Positions 1-8,220 of a stretch of 64,000 nt of DNA are shown piece after piece; the stretch's first letter is position 1; each line of letters begins with the position of its first letter. The notes beneath the pieces are model-generated. The model was not told the DNA's origin. It ran no database searches and worked only from the letters and a program-made list of their open reading frames with translations. The position numbers and the translations under genes are program-made. The stretch covers positions 91,617-155,616 of the forward strand of contig NZ_RRYH01000018.1 in NCBI RefSeq assembly GCF_004010155.1, in the 5' to 3' direction. The DNA is from Solirhodobacter olei. GTDB taxonomy: Bacteria > Pseudomonadota > Alphaproteobacteria > Rhodobacterales > Rhodobacteraceae.

Positions 1-546
1 GCGCTGGAGCTGGCCTCGATCACCTTCATGGTCCATCTCGGCCTGTCGCAGGCCGCGACCGTGCGGGTCGGGCGCGCCCACGGGCGCCGCGCCCTGGGCG
101 AGATGCGCGCCGCGGCGCTGGCCGCCACCGGCCTCTCGCTGGTCTTCGCGGCGGTCTGCGTGACGATCTTCCTGACGCTTCCGAAAGAGCTGATCGGCCT
201 CTACATCCGCCCGGGCGACCCGCTGGCGCCGCAGATCCTGGCCTTCGGAAGCCGGCTTCTGCTGGTTGCCGCGCTGTTCCAGGTGGCCGATGCCAGCCAG
301 GTGATGGCGCTCGGCCTGCTGCGCGGCGTACAGGACACGCGGGTTCCGATGTGGATGGCGGGCGTCAGCTACTGGTGCATCGGCATCCCGGCAAGCTACG
401 TGCTGGCCTTCCCGCTGCACATGGGGGGCACGGGCCTCTGGCTCGGCCTCGTCGTCGGCCTCGTCGCCGCCGCCTCGCTGATGATGACGCGGTTCTGGCT
501 CGGCCCCGCCCGCCTGCCCGGCCCCGCCGCCCGCGCGACGTCCTGA
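1..546 (+). CDS. MATE family efflux transporter, C-terminal part (5' end outside window)
   Basis: The reading frame is open from the first base, so this is the C-terminal ~181 residues of a larger protein. It is strongly hydrophobic, with about four to five membrane segments. The stretch LGLSQAATVRVGRAHG, followed by a segment rich in small residues and a terminal TRFWLG block, is typical of the second half of NorM/MATE multidrug exporters, which extrude cationic drugs or metabolites in exchange for Na+ or H+. The N-terminal half, start codon and promoter are not visible, so no substrate can be suggested. Confidence 0.8.
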   Translation, partial: ALELASITFMVHLGLSQAATVRVGRAHGRRALGEMRAAALAATGLSLVFAAVCVTIFLTLPKELIGLYIRPGDPLAPQILAFGSRLLLVAALFQVADASQVMALGLLRGVQDTRVPMWMAGVSYWCIGIPASYVLAFPLHMGGTGLWLGLVVGLVAAASLMMTRFWLGPARLPGPAARATS

Positions 547-604
547 GCGCGTGACTTGCCCGGCGGCACGGCGCGGCTACACTGGCCGGCGGGAGGGATG
601 CGCC

Positions 605-850
605 ATGACAGGTTCCCCACCGAAACCCTGGTTCGCCGCCAAGCGCTTCGGCTTCGGCGCGGGCCGTCCGATCACCTGGCAGGGCTGGGCGGCAACGGCG
701 CTTCTCGTCGCGGTGCTGATCCTCGCAACCTTCGCGCTTCGGGGGGCAGAGCGGCTGGCCGTCCTTCTCGCCGCGCTGGCCGTGTTCTCGGCCATCGCCT
801 GGCGCAAGACCGAGGGCGGCTGGCGCTGGCGCGGCGGCGGCCGGCGCTGA
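605..850 (+). CDS. small two-helix membrane protein, function unknown
   Basis: An 81-residue protein starting MTGSPPKPW, placed at the ATG preceded by GGGAGGGA. It has two hydrophobic stretches (about residues 25-43 and 48-64) and an arginine- and glycine-rich cytosolic-looking tail ending GGGRR. It follows the MATE gene after about 60 bases and could be co-transcribed with it. The family is not recognised. The helix-loop-helix layout and basic tail only suggest a small inner-membrane protein. Confidence 0.5.
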   Translation: MTGSPPKPWFAAKRFGFGAGRPITWQGWAATALLVAVLILATFALRGAERLAVLLAALAVFSAIAWRKTEGGWRWRGGGRR

Positions 851-871
851 ACGCCCGCGCGGACCCGCGCC

Positions 872-1537
872 TCAGGCTGCGTTCTTCCGCATCCGCGTGA
901 AGCTCATCGAGATATGCGCCCGGTGGACATGCGCCGCCGCCTCCAGATCGCCGATCCGCAGGGCGCGGACGTAATCCTCCACCTCGCGGTCGAAGACCTG
1001 CACTTCCTCGACCAGGTCGATCCGCCGGCTGGTCACCGATTTCAGCCAGATCCGGTGGGTCTGGTAATACAGCCTGCGGCTGATCTCGCGCAGCGGCTCG
1101 TTCGCGGTCAGCGCCATATGCGCCTCGAAGAAGTCGATGTTGAGCTGTGCAAAGCCCCGCGGATCGGGCCGCGCGACCAGCGCCTTGGCCCGCGCCACCA
1201 GCCCGTCGAGCGAGGCGATCAGCTTCGCGTCGGGCGGCACCGGATCGAGCAGGCCCGCCAGTTCGGCCAGTTCGGTGCGCAGCCGGTAGACCTGGATCAG
1301 CTCCTCGATCTCGACATCGGTGACGAGCGTGCCGACGCCATGCACCGATTGCAGCAGCCCCTCCGCCTCCAGCCGCCCCAGAACGCGGCGCAGCGGCGTG
1401 CGGCTGACGCCGAACTCCCGCGCCATCGCCTCTTCCGAAAGCCGGGTGCCGGGCGGGTAGTCGAGCAGGCAGATCCGCATCCGGATCTCGTGATACATCT
1501 TGCCGAACCGCCCGCGGGCGCTGTCCTCCTCGGGCAT
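872..1537 (-). CDS. GntR family (FCD-type) transcriptional regulator
   Basis: A 221-residue regulator. The N-terminal winged helix (about residues 14-75) contains LSEEAMAREFGVSRTPLRR, the recognition region typical of GntR proteins. The C-terminal ~130 residues are all-helical with spaced D/H residues, as in the ligand-binding FCD domain. The start at MPEEDSARG is chosen because its ATG overlaps the stop of the upstream deacetylase gene (TGATG), giving translational coupling. It probably senses a small organic acid or amino acid and binds the palindrome in the divergent region in front of argE and ehuB, so it is the likely local regulator of both arms. Confidence 0.9.
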   Translation of the reverse strand: MPEEDSARGRFGKMYHEIRMRICLLDYPPGTRLSEEAMAREFGVSRTPLRRVLGRLEAEGLLQSVHGVGTLVTDVEIEELIQVYRLRTELAELAGLLDPVPPDAKLIASLDGLVARAKALVARPDPRGFAQLNIDFFEAHMALTANEPLREISRRLYYQTHRIWLKSVTSRRIDLVEEVQVFDREVEDYVRALRIGDLEAAAHVHRAHISMSFTRMRKNAA

Positions 1538-2694
1538 CACGCAAGCCTCTCGGCGAGCCGGCCGAGCATCGCCAGGCACTGGTCGATCTGCACCATCTCG
1601 ATATACTCGTCGGGCTTGTGCGCCTGCTGGATCGAGCCGGGCCCGCAGACCACCACCGACATGCCCATCTGCTGGAAAAGCCCCGCCTCCGTGCCGAAGG
1701 GTACCACGTCGGCCGTCTGCGCCCCGGTGAGTTCGGAGACGACGCGCCGCGCTTCGGCCGCGCCCGCCGGCTCCAGCCCGCAGACCTCGCCGATGACCTC
1801 CAGCTCGATCCCGGCCTCCGGCGCCACAGCGCGCATCGCGGGCAGCAGTTCATCGGCGCAGAACGCCTCCAGATCCGCCTTCACGAAATCGGCGTCCGCG
1901 CCCTGCACCGGCCGCATCTCCCAGTCCACCCGCGCCTTGCCGGGGATCACGTTATGCGCCACCCCGCCGACCAGCGCGCCGGTGTTGATCGTCGTCCAGG
2001 GCGGCTCAAAGCGCGACCCCTCCGGCGCCCGCGCCTTGAGCTGTTCCTTCAGCTCCAGCAGCCGGCCGACATAGCGCACCGCGTATTCCACCGCGTTCAC
2101 CCCCCGGTCCGGGTCGGAGCCATGGCCCTCGAAGCCGGTGAAATGGGTGGAATATTCGTAGCAGCCCTTGTGCCCCTCGATGATCCGCATCTCCGTCGGC
2201 TCGCCGATGATGGCGACGGCGGGACGGATCTCGCGGGTCTGCAGCACCTCGACCAGCGCCTTGGCGCCGAGGCAGCCGACCTCCTCGTCATGGGTGAAGG
2301 CGAAATGGACCGGGCGGTCGCCGATCGTCTCCGCAAACACCGGCGCCATCGCCACGGCGGCAGCGATGAAGCCCTTCATGTCGCAGGCGCCCCGGCCATA
2401 CAGGCGGCCCGCCCGCTCCACCATCTCGAACGGGTCCGAGGTCCAGTCCTGGTCGGCCACCGGAACCACGTCGGTATGGCCCGACAGCAGGATCCCGCCG
2501 TCCACCTCCGGCCCGATCGTGGCGAAAAGGTTGCCCTTGGTGCCGCTCGCGTCGAGGAACACCTCGCAGCGCGCCCCCGCCGCCTCCAGCCGTTCGGCCA
2601 GGCGGGCGATGAGGCCAAGGTTGCTGTCGGCCGAGACTGTGGGAAAGCCGATCAGCTCCGCCAGGATCTCCTTCGTGTCAGTCAGAGCGCTCAC
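1537..2694 (-). CDS. argE: acetylornithine deacetylase-like M20 metallopeptidase
   Basis: A 385-residue M20-family amidohydrolase. SGHTDVVPV supplies the first metal-binding His/Asp, GRGACDMKG the bridging Asp region, and HDEEVGCLGA the general base and metal Glu pair; the dimerisation domain and a C-terminal metal-binding region follow. ArgE enzymes remove the acetyl group from N-acetyl-L-ornithine. Next to an ectoine-type transporter it may act instead on an N-acetylated diamino acid such as N-acetyl-diaminobutyrate, which is inference. The GTG start is chosen because AGGGGG lies just upstream; the frame stays open far upstream, but that extension has no family similarity. It is the first gene of a two-gene operon with the GntR regulator. 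Confidence 0.85.
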   Translation of the reverse strand: MSALTDTKEILAELIGFPTVSADSNLGLIARLAERLEAAGARCEVFLDASGTKGNLFATIGPEVDGGILLSGHTDVVPVADQDWTSDPFEMVERAGRLYGRGACDMKGFIAAAVAMAPVFAETIGDRPVHFAFTHDEEVGCLGAKALVEVLQTREIRPAVAIIGEPTEMRIIEGHKGCYEYSTHFTGFEGHGSDPDRGVNAVEYAVRYVGRLLELKEQLKARAPEGSRFEPPWTTINTGALVGGVAHNVIPGKARVDWEMRPVQGADADFVKADLEAFCADELLPAMRAVAPEAGIELEVIGEVCGLEPAGAAEARRVVSELTGAQTADVVPFGTEAGLFQQMGMSVVVCGPGSIQQAHKPDEYIEMVQIDQCLAMLGRLAERLA

Positions 2695-3003
2695 ATGTCC
2701 CCCTTGAACTTCCGGCCGGGCCACGCCGCGCCGCGGGCCGCCGCCATGAAAGGCAAAGCCGGTTCCGGCGACAAGGCCGAAACACGCGTCGCGAGGCCGG
2801 GCGGATGCCCGATCTTGAAACCTGTACACAACGCGGGGGCAACCGTCCTGCCCATTATTGATGCTCTCAACAAATACAGACCACCACCACAGCACCATTC
2901 TTGACAGAATCGGAAACTGCATGATGTTGTATACAACATGATCAAGGCGCCACAGAAGCGTCAACGGAAAATCGACATCTGAACCCGACACGGAGGCCCC
3001 GAC
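2695..3003. promoter_or_regulatory. divergent control region between argE-gntR and the ehu operon
   Basis: This 309-base non-coding stretch separates the two divergent operons and is visibly more AT-rich than its surroundings near 2850-2950. On the + strand a TTGACA box (2901-2906) lies upstream of the GntR-type palindrome, and GGAGG precedes the ehuB start. On the - strand AGGGGG precedes the GTG of argE. No convincing -10/-35 pair was seen for the leftward promoter. Confidence 0.6.
2924..2939. promoter_or_regulatory. candidate GntR operator (perfect palindrome)
   Basis: The 16-bp sequence ATGTTGTATACAACAT is a perfect inverted repeat. Operators of FCD-type GntR regulators often have a TTGTATACAA-like core, and such a regulator is encoded in the adjacent operon. 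The palindrome sits 17 bases after a TTGACA box, where the -10 region would be, so binding would block the rightward promoter. Confidence 0.7.
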
Positions 3004-3849
3004 ATGAAATCTTCCATCCTCAAGACCCTCGCCACGGCGGGCCTGCTTCTGGGCACCTCGGCGGCGGTCGCGCTCGCCGGCCCGCTGATGGAGCGCGCCA
3101 AGGCGGGCAAGGCGATCCGAATCGGTTTCGCCAACGAAAAACCCTTCGCCTATCCCGGCGACAACGGCGCGCCCAAGGGCTTCGTGAACGCCTATGTCCT
3201 CGCCGTGCTGAAGAACATGGGCTACACCAAGATCGAGCCGGTGGAGACCGATTGGGGCGGGCTGATCCCGGGCCTCAACGCCGGGCGGTTCGACATCATT
3301 ACGGGCGGCATGAACATCCTGAAGAAGCGCTGCGAGAACGTGGACTTCTCCCAGCCGATGGGCCGCGTGGGCGACGCCTTCATCGTCGCCAAGGGCAACC
3401 CGAAGCACATCGAGAACTACACTGACATCAAGAAGGCCGGCGCCATCATGGCTACCGGCGCGGGCTATTCCAACATTGCCCAGGCCAAAGAGGCCGGCGT
3501 TCCCGCCTCCGACATCATGACGGTGCCCGGCCCGACCGAGATCCTCGCCGCGGTCAAGTCCGGCCGCGCCGACGCGGGCGCCATGACCTTCTTCGCCGCC
3601 GAGCAGCTCGCCCAGAGCGCGCCGGACAAGGTTCAGGTCACCGATCCCGGCAAGATGCCGGAAAGCTCGATGAACTGGATCGGCATCGGCTTCAAGAAGG
3701 CGGACGCCGACTTCGTGAAGGCCTTCGACGCGGCGCAGAAGAAGTACCTCGGCACGCCGGCGATGCTGAAGTCGGTCGCGCAGTACGGCTACACCAAGGC
3801 CTCGCTGCCCGGCGGCAAGACCACCGCCTGGGTCTGCGCCCACCGCTGA
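3004..3849 (+). CDS. ehuB: ectoine/hydroxyectoine ABC transporter substrate-binding protein (EhuB type)
   Basis: A 281-residue periplasmic binding protein of the amino-acid (SBP_bac_3) type. Residues 1-25 form a Sec signal peptide ending ALA before GPLMERAK. The mature protein opens with IRIGFANEKPFAY and continues LIPGLNAGRFDIITGGM and CENVDFSQP, the pattern of EhuB proteins, which bind ectoine and hydroxyectoine through an aromatic pocket. GGAGG stands eight bases before the ATG. It heads the operon ehuB-C-D-A-eutB-eutC. The assignment rests on resemblance plus the eutB/eutC neighbours; a related cyclic or hydroxylated amino acid is possible. Confidence 0.78.
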   Translation: MKSSILKTLATAGLLLGTSAAVALAGPLMERAKAGKAIRIGFANEKPFAYPGDNGAPKGFVNAYVLAVLKNMGYTKIEPVETDWGGLIPGLNAGRFDIITGGMNILKKRCENVDFSQPMGRVGDAFIVAKGNPKHIENYTDIKKAGAIMATGAGYSNIAQAKEAGVPASDIMTVPGPTEILAAVKSGRADAGAMTFFAAEQLAQSAPDKVQVTDPGKMPESSMNWIGIGFKKADADFVKAFDAAQKKYLGTPAMLKSVAQYGYTKASLPGGKTTAWVCAHR

Positions 3850-3891
3850 GCCGAGATCGACCGACGACCTGACTGACCCGCGGGGGCCGAG

Positions 3892-4557
3892 ATGTCTCTC
3901 TGGCACTTCCTCCAGACCTTCGGCCCCCGTCTTCTCGACGGGACGCTGGTGACGGTCGAGCAGTTCTTCCTCGCCGCCGTGGTGGCCGTGGCCATCGCCG
4001 TGGCGGCGGGGTTGATGAAGCTCTCCCGCAACCTCGCCCTCAAAGGCGTCGCGGTGATCTATATCGAGATCTTCCGCGGCACCTCGCTTCTCGTGCAGCT
4101 CTACTGGATCTTCTTCGTCCTGCCGCTCTTCGGGATCACGCTGCCGAAATTCGCGGCCGGCTTCATGGCCGTCGGCATGAACCTCGGCGCCTATGGGGCA
4201 GAGCTGGTACGCGGCGCGATCCAGGCCGTGCCGCGGGGGCAGTGGGAGGCGGCCTATGCCCTTTCCATGTCCCCCGCCCGCCGGATGCGGCGGATCATCC
4301 TGCCGCAGGCGCTGCTGATCATGCTGCCGCCCTGGGGCAACCTTCTGATCGAGCTTCTGAAGGGCACCGCGCTGGTCGCGCTGATCTCGGTGACGGACCT
4401 GATGTTCCAGTCCAAGCAGATCAACGCCTCCACCTATCTCTCGGCCCAGTCCTTCGGCGCGGCGCTGGTGATCTATTACATCCTCGCCCGCTTCCTGCTG
4501 ACGCCCGCGATGCGCTGGCTGGAGACGACGCTCCGCCGCCGCCAGGAAAGGAGCTGA
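3892..4557 (+). CDS. ehuC: ectoine-type ABC transporter permease (EhuC type)
   Basis: A 221-residue inner-membrane permease of the polar amino acid (HisM/GlnP) class with about five transmembrane helices. The cytoplasmic EAA coupling loop is readable as QWEAAYALSMSPARRMRR, followed by IILPQA, and contacts the ATPase. It pairs with the next gene to form a heterodimeric channel. It lies 42 bases after ehuB and ends one base before the ehuD start, so it belongs to the same operon. Confidence 0.85.
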   Translation: MSLWHFLQTFGPRLLDGTLVTVEQFFLAAVVAVAIAVAAGLMKLSRNLALKGVAVIYIEIFRGTSLLVQLYWIFFVLPLFGITLPKFAAGFMAVGMNLGAYGAELVRGAIQAVPRGQWEAAYALSMSPARRMRRIILPQALLIMLPPWGNLLIELLKGTALVALISVTDLMFQSKQINASTYLSAQSFGAALVIYYILARFLLTPAMRWLETTLRRRQERS

Positions 4558-4558
4558 G

Positions 4559-5230
4559 ATGGGCTTTCACTGGCGCTGGGATTTTACCTGGCAGATCCTG
4601 CCCCGCCTGCTCGACGCGACGCTGAACACGCTCGCGGCCGCCGGCATCGGCTATGGCATCGCGCTGGTGCTGGGCCTCGTCTTCGCGCTGGCGCAGCGGA
4701 CACCCTACCGCATGCTGACCGTCTCCGTGCGCGAGGCGGTGGAATTCGTCCGCTCCACGCCGCTGGTGCTGCAGATCTTCTTCTTCTTCTACGTCGGCCC
4801 GCAGATGGGCCTGCGCCTTTCGCCCTGGGTCTCGGGCATGATCGCGATCGGGCTCCACTACGCCTCCTACCTCTCCGAGGTCTATCGCGGCGGGCTCGAG
4901 GCCGTGCCGAAGGGCCAGTGGGAGGCAGCGACTGCGCTCAACCTCTCGACCCGCGATACCTATGCCCGCATCATCATCCCGCAGGCCCTGCCGCCCGCGC
5001 TCGCCGGGATGGGCAATTACCTCGTCGGGATCTTCAAGGACACGCCGATGCTCTCCGTCATCGGGGTGGCGGAGCTGATGCACACCGCCAATTCCATCGG
5101 CTCGGAAAACTACCGCTACCTGGAGCCCTATACGCTGGTCGGGCTGATCTTCCTTCTGATCTCGCTGCCGACCGCCGGGCTGATCCGCCTCTTCGAGTGC
5201 TGGGTGCGGCGCAAACTGGGGATGCGATGA
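4559..5230 (+). CDS. ehuD: ectoine-type ABC transporter permease (EhuD type)
   Basis: A 223-residue second permease subunit, homologous in layout to its upstream partner. The EAA loop reads QWEAATALNLSTRDTYARI, followed by IIPQALPPA. The helices around residues 20-45 and 60-85 (including VLQIFFFFYVG) are clear. It has the 'Ehu' length and ends with a basic WVRRKLGMR. Its stop overlaps the start of the ATPase gene (ATGA), indicating translational coupling and fixed stoichiometry. Confidence 0.85.
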   Translation: MGFHWRWDFTWQILPRLLDATLNTLAAAGIGYGIALVLGLVFALAQRTPYRMLTVSVREAVEFVRSTPLVLQIFFFFYVGPQMGLRLSPWVSGMIAIGLHYASYLSEVYRGGLEAVPKGQWEAATALNLSTRDTYARIIIPQALPPALAGMGNYLVGIFKDTPMLSVIGVAELMHTANSIGSENYRYLEPYTLVGLIFLLISLPTAGLIRLFECWVRRKLGMR

Positions 5231-6045
5231 TGGACGAGACCGCCGACTATCCGCTGGAGCTGACCGGAGAGGACGTGCCGATGGTGCGCTTTCTCAACGT
5301 CACCAAGCGCTACGGGCCGCTGACCGTGCTCGACAAGCTGAACCTCGACGTGGCGGAGGGCGAGATGGTCTCGGTCATCGGCCCCTCCGGCTCGGGCAAG
5401 ACCACGGTGCTGCGCATGCTGATGACGCTCGAGACGATCAACGGCGGGGTGATCTACGTCGATGGCAAGCCGTTGACCCATATGCCGAAAGGGGGCCGGC
5501 TGGTGCCCGCCGATCCGCGCTACCTCCGGCGGATGCGGGCCAACATCGGCATGTGCTTCCAGCACTTCAACCTCTTCCCCCACATGACCGCGCTGCAGAA
5601 CTGCATGGAGGGGCCGGTGCAGGTCCTCGGCCTGCCGAAGGCGGAGGCGCGGGCCCGCTCCGAAGAGCTTCTTGAGATGGTCGGCATGATCGACAAGAAG
5701 GACCAGCACCCTTCCCGCCTCTCCGGTGGCCAGCAGCAGCGGGTGGCCATCGCCCGGGCGCTGGCGATGCGCCCCAAGGTGATGCTCTTCGACGAGGTGA
5801 CATCCGCGCTCGACCCCGAGGTGATCGGCGAGGTGACCAACGTCATCCGCAAGCTGGTGGCGGAGTTCAAGCTGACCATGCTGATGGTCACCCACCAGAT
5901 GGGCTTCGCGCGCGACATCTCCGACCGGGTCTGCTTCTTCTATGCCGGACGGATCGAGGAACAGGGCCCGCCGGATGCGCTTTTCGGCAATCCCCAGCGG
6001 GAGCGCACCCAGCAGTTCCTGAGCGCGGTTAAGGACGCCGGCTGA
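5227..6045 (+). CDS. ehuA: ectoine-type ABC transporter ATP-binding protein (EhuA type)
   Basis: A 272-residue ABC ATPase energising the uptake system. Walker A is GPSGSGKTT (52-60), the signature LSGGQQQRVAIARAL begins near residue 168, and Walker B reads VMLFDEVTSALD with the H-loop MVTHQM after it. An insertion of about 20 residues between Walker A and the Q-loop (PKGGRLVPADPRYLRRMR) is usual in this amino-acid transporter subfamily. The start ATG overlaps the ehuD stop. The next codon is also ATG, so translation could begin one residue later. Confidence 0.88.
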   Translation: MMDETADYPLELTGEDVPMVRFLNVTKRYGPLTVLDKLNLDVAEGEMVSVIGPSGSGKTTVLRMLMTLETINGGVIYVDGKPLTHMPKGGRLVPADPRYLRRMRANIGMCFQHFNLFPHMTALQNCMEGPVQVLGLPKAEARARSEELLEMVGMIDKKDQHPSRLSGGQQQRVAIARALAMRPKVMLFDEVTSALDPEVIGEVTNVIRKLVAEFKLTMLMVTHQMGFARDISDRVCFFYAGRIEEQGPPDALFGNPQRERTQQFLSAVKDAG

Positions 6046-6061
6046 TGCAGCCGACCCGCCC

Positions 6062-6087
6062 CGTAGGGTGCGCATTCATTGCGCACC
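6062..6087. repeat. interspersed hairpin repeat, copy 1 (GGTGCGCA-TTCAT-TGCGCACC)
   Basis: A 26-bp element lying between ehuA and eutB. Its core is an 8-bp inverted repeat GGTGCGCA/TGCGCACC around a TTCAT loop, preceded by CGTAG. The same 26 bases recur exactly at 47250-47275 and 47351-47376, and the same stem with another loop is found at 32874-32894. In RNA it would fold as a hairpin inside the operon and might lower read-through into eutB. Confidence 0.85.
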
Positions 6088-6127
6088 TTTCCTCTCTGCC
6101 CCCTCCCCACCGCACCGCCCCTCGCCC

Positions 6128-7135
6128 ATGACCCTCACACTCGCCGATATCCTCTCCGCCGCCCGCGCCATCGCGGGCCTCGCCGACGCCACGCCCCTCG
6201 TCCCCTCACCCCACATGTCCCGCCTGACGGGGCAGGACTTCCTCCTCAAGCTCGAGACCTGCCAGCCGATCGGCGCCTTCAAGCTCCGCGGCGCGCTGAA
6301 TGCCATCGCGGCGCTGCCCGCCGACACCCCGGGTGTCACCTGTTGCTCCACCGGCAACCACGGCCGGGGCGTGGCCTTCGCCGCCCGCGCCCGCGGCCTG
6401 CGCGCCACCATCTGCATGTCCGAGCTCGTCCCCCAGGCCAAGGTTGACGGCATCCGCGCGCTCGGCGCCGAGGTCCGCATCACCGGCCGCAGCCAGGACG
6501 ACGCCCAGGCCGAGGCGCTGCGCCTCTGCGCCGAGGAGGGCCTGACCGACATCTCCCCCTTCGACGACCCGCACGTGATCGCGGGCCAGGGCACCATCGG
6601 GCTGGAGCTTCTCGCCGCCCGCCCCGACCTCGGCACGATCCTGGTGCCCCTCTCCGGCGGCGGCCTCGCCGCGGGAGTCGCGCTGGCCGCCAAGACGATC
6701 AAGCCCTCGATCCGCGTCATCGGCATCACCATGGAACGCGGCGCCGCCATGGCCGCCTCCCTCGCCGCCGGCCGCCCGGTGGAGGTGGAGGAGGTCGAGA
6801 GCCTCGCCGACAGCCTCGGCGGCGGCATCGGCCTGAAGAACCGCCTCTCCTTCCCGCTCTGCCGGGACCTGCTCGACGACGTGATCCTGGTGACGGAGGA
6901 GGAGATCCGCGACGCCATGCAGGCGCTCTATTTCGAGGACCGGATGGTGGCCGAGGGCGCCTCCGTCGTCGGCCTCGCCGCCGTGCTCGCGGGCAGGCTG
7001 CCCGTGGCCAGCGCCCCCATCGCCACCATCCTCACCGGCCGCAACCTCGACATGGGCACGTTCACCCGCATCATCGCGGGCGAGGACATCGCCCTCGGTC
7101 CCCGCATCCTGAAAGGACGCCGCTATGGCGCGTGA
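6128..7135 (+). CDS. eutB: hydroxyectoine utilisation dehydratase EutB (PLP-dependent, threonine dehydratase family)
   Basis: A 335-residue fold-type II PLP enzyme. Lys52 in GAFKLRGALN is the expected Schiff-base lysine, STGNHGRGVA (74-83) binds the cofactor phosphate, and SGGGLAAG forms the second glycine loop. EutB-like features are STGNHGRG, CMSELVPQAKVDGIRALG and ITGRSQDDAQ. In the known pathway EutB with EutC converts hydroxyectoine to ectoine. The closely related BhcB (beta-hydroxyaspartate dehydratase) is the main alternative, but its aldolase and aminotransferase partners are absent here. No good ribosome-binding site precedes the ATG, and eutC overlaps its end by 11 bases. Confidence 0.8.
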   Translation: MTLTLADILSAARAIAGLADATPLVPSPHMSRLTGQDFLLKLETCQPIGAFKLRGALNAIAALPADTPGVTCCSTGNHGRGVAFAARARGLRATICMSELVPQAKVDGIRALGAEVRITGRSQDDAQAEALRLCAEEGLTDISPFDDPHVIAGQGTIGLELLAARPDLGTILVPLSGGGLAAGVALAAKTIKPSIRVIGITMERGAAMAASLAAGRPVEVEEVESLADSLGGGIGLKNRLSFPLCRDLLDDVILVTEEEIRDAMQALYFEDRMVAEGASVVGLAAVLAGRLPVASAPIATILTGRNLDMGTFTRIIAGEDIALGPRILKGRRYGA

Positions 7136-8111
7136 CATCCGCATCCTGACCGAGGCCGAGCTGCGCGCCGCCACCACCCTCGACCTCGCCCTGGTCGACG
7201 CGATCGAGGCTGCCTTCGCTGCGCTTTCCTCCGGCCGCGTCACCCAGCCGCCGATCCTTTCCATGGCGCTGCCCGAGGTGCATGGCGAGGTCGACGTCAA
7301 GACCGCCTACATCCCCGGCTTCGAGGGCTTCGCCATCAAGGTGTCTCCCGGCTTCTTCGACAACCCGAAGCTCGGCCTGCCCAGCCTCAATGGGCTGATG
7401 ATCCTGTTCTCGGCCAGCACCGGCCTTGTCGAGGCGGTCTTCCTCGACAACGGCTACCTGACGGACCTCAGGACCGCCGCCGCCGGCGCCGTCGCCGCCC
7501 GCCACCTCGCGCCGAAAGAGGTCGAGACCGCAGGCGTGATCGGCACCGGCACCCAGGCGCGGCTGCAGCTGCAGGCCGCCCATCTCGTCCGCCCGTTCAG
7601 GCGCGCCCTCGTCCACGGCCGCGACCCGGCGAAGGCAGAGGCCTGCGCCGCCGATCTCGCCCGCAGCCTCGGCATCGCGGCCGAGGCCGTCGCCGACCCG
7701 GCGGAGCTCGTCGCCCGCGCCCAGCTCGTCGTCACCACCACGCCCGCGCGCCAGCCCGTCCTGATGGCGGGCTGGCTCCACCCGGGCCTCCACATCACTG
7801 CCATGGGCTCCGACCAGGAGGGCAAGAACGAGATCGACCCGCAGGCCCTCGCCCGCGCCGATCTCTACGCCTGCGACCGCGTCAGCCAGTGCGAAACCCT
7901 GGGCGAGCTGCGCACCGCGCTCGAAACCGGCCTCTGGACCGCCCCGCCGCCGCCCGAGATCGGCGCGATCATCGCGGGAAGCGTGGCCGGCCGGCAGGCG
8001 GAGGATGCGATCACGATCTGCGACCTCACCGGCACCGGCGCACAGGACACCGCCATCGCCGCCCATGTCCTGCCCCGCCTCGGCACGGCCGGCACCATGA
8101 TCCGCGCCTGA
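7125..8111 (+). CDS. eutC: ectoine utilisation protein EutC (ornithine cyclodeaminase/mu-crystallin family reductase)
   Basis: A 328-residue NAD(P)-dependent protein of the ornithine cyclodeaminase family. The substrate half carries VDVKTAYIPG and IKVSPGFFDNPKLGLPSL. The Rossmann half begins VIGTGTQARLQLQA (about residue 140) and includes DLTGTGAQDTAIA near the end, which closes the active site. In ectoine utilisation it reduces the imine formed by EutB. BhcD (iminosuccinate reductase) is a sister family with the same domain plan. It overlaps eutB by 11 bases and has GAAAGGA just before its start. Confidence 0.8.
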   Translation: MARDIRILTEAELRAATTLDLALVDAIEAAFAALSSGRVTQPPILSMALPEVHGEVDVKTAYIPGFEGFAIKVSPGFFDNPKLGLPSLNGLMILFSASTGLVEAVFLDNGYLTDLRTAAAGAVAARHLAPKEVETAGVIGTGTQARLQLQAAHLVRPFRRALVHGRDPAKAEACAADLARSLGIAAEAVADPAELVARAQLVVTTTPARQPVLMAGWLHPGLHITAMGSDQEGKNEIDPQALARADLYACDRVSQCETLGELRTALETGLWTAPPPPEIGAIIAGSVAGRQAEDAITICDLTGTGAQDTAIAAHVLPRLGTAGTMIRA

Positions 8112-8220
8112 GGCCCGGCCCGGGGCAGCCCCGGCCCGGTTGACGCGCCCCCGGCCGCGCAGTACCGCCATCCGAAGCGCGCGCACCCGTGCCCGTGACA
8201 TCTGAGAGAGCGAGACCCGC

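Noticed and set aside
2695..3906. N-terminal extension of the deacetylase frame for about 400 residues on the - strand
   Set aside because: It runs antisense through ehuB and its promoter, has no family similarity, and a GTG with a strong ribosome-binding site begins the real protein.
6128..8111. Beta-hydroxyaspartate cycle genes (bhcB, bhcD)
   Set aside because: The families are close, but bhcA and bhcC are not next to them and the transporter genes are Ehu-like; kept as an alternative only.
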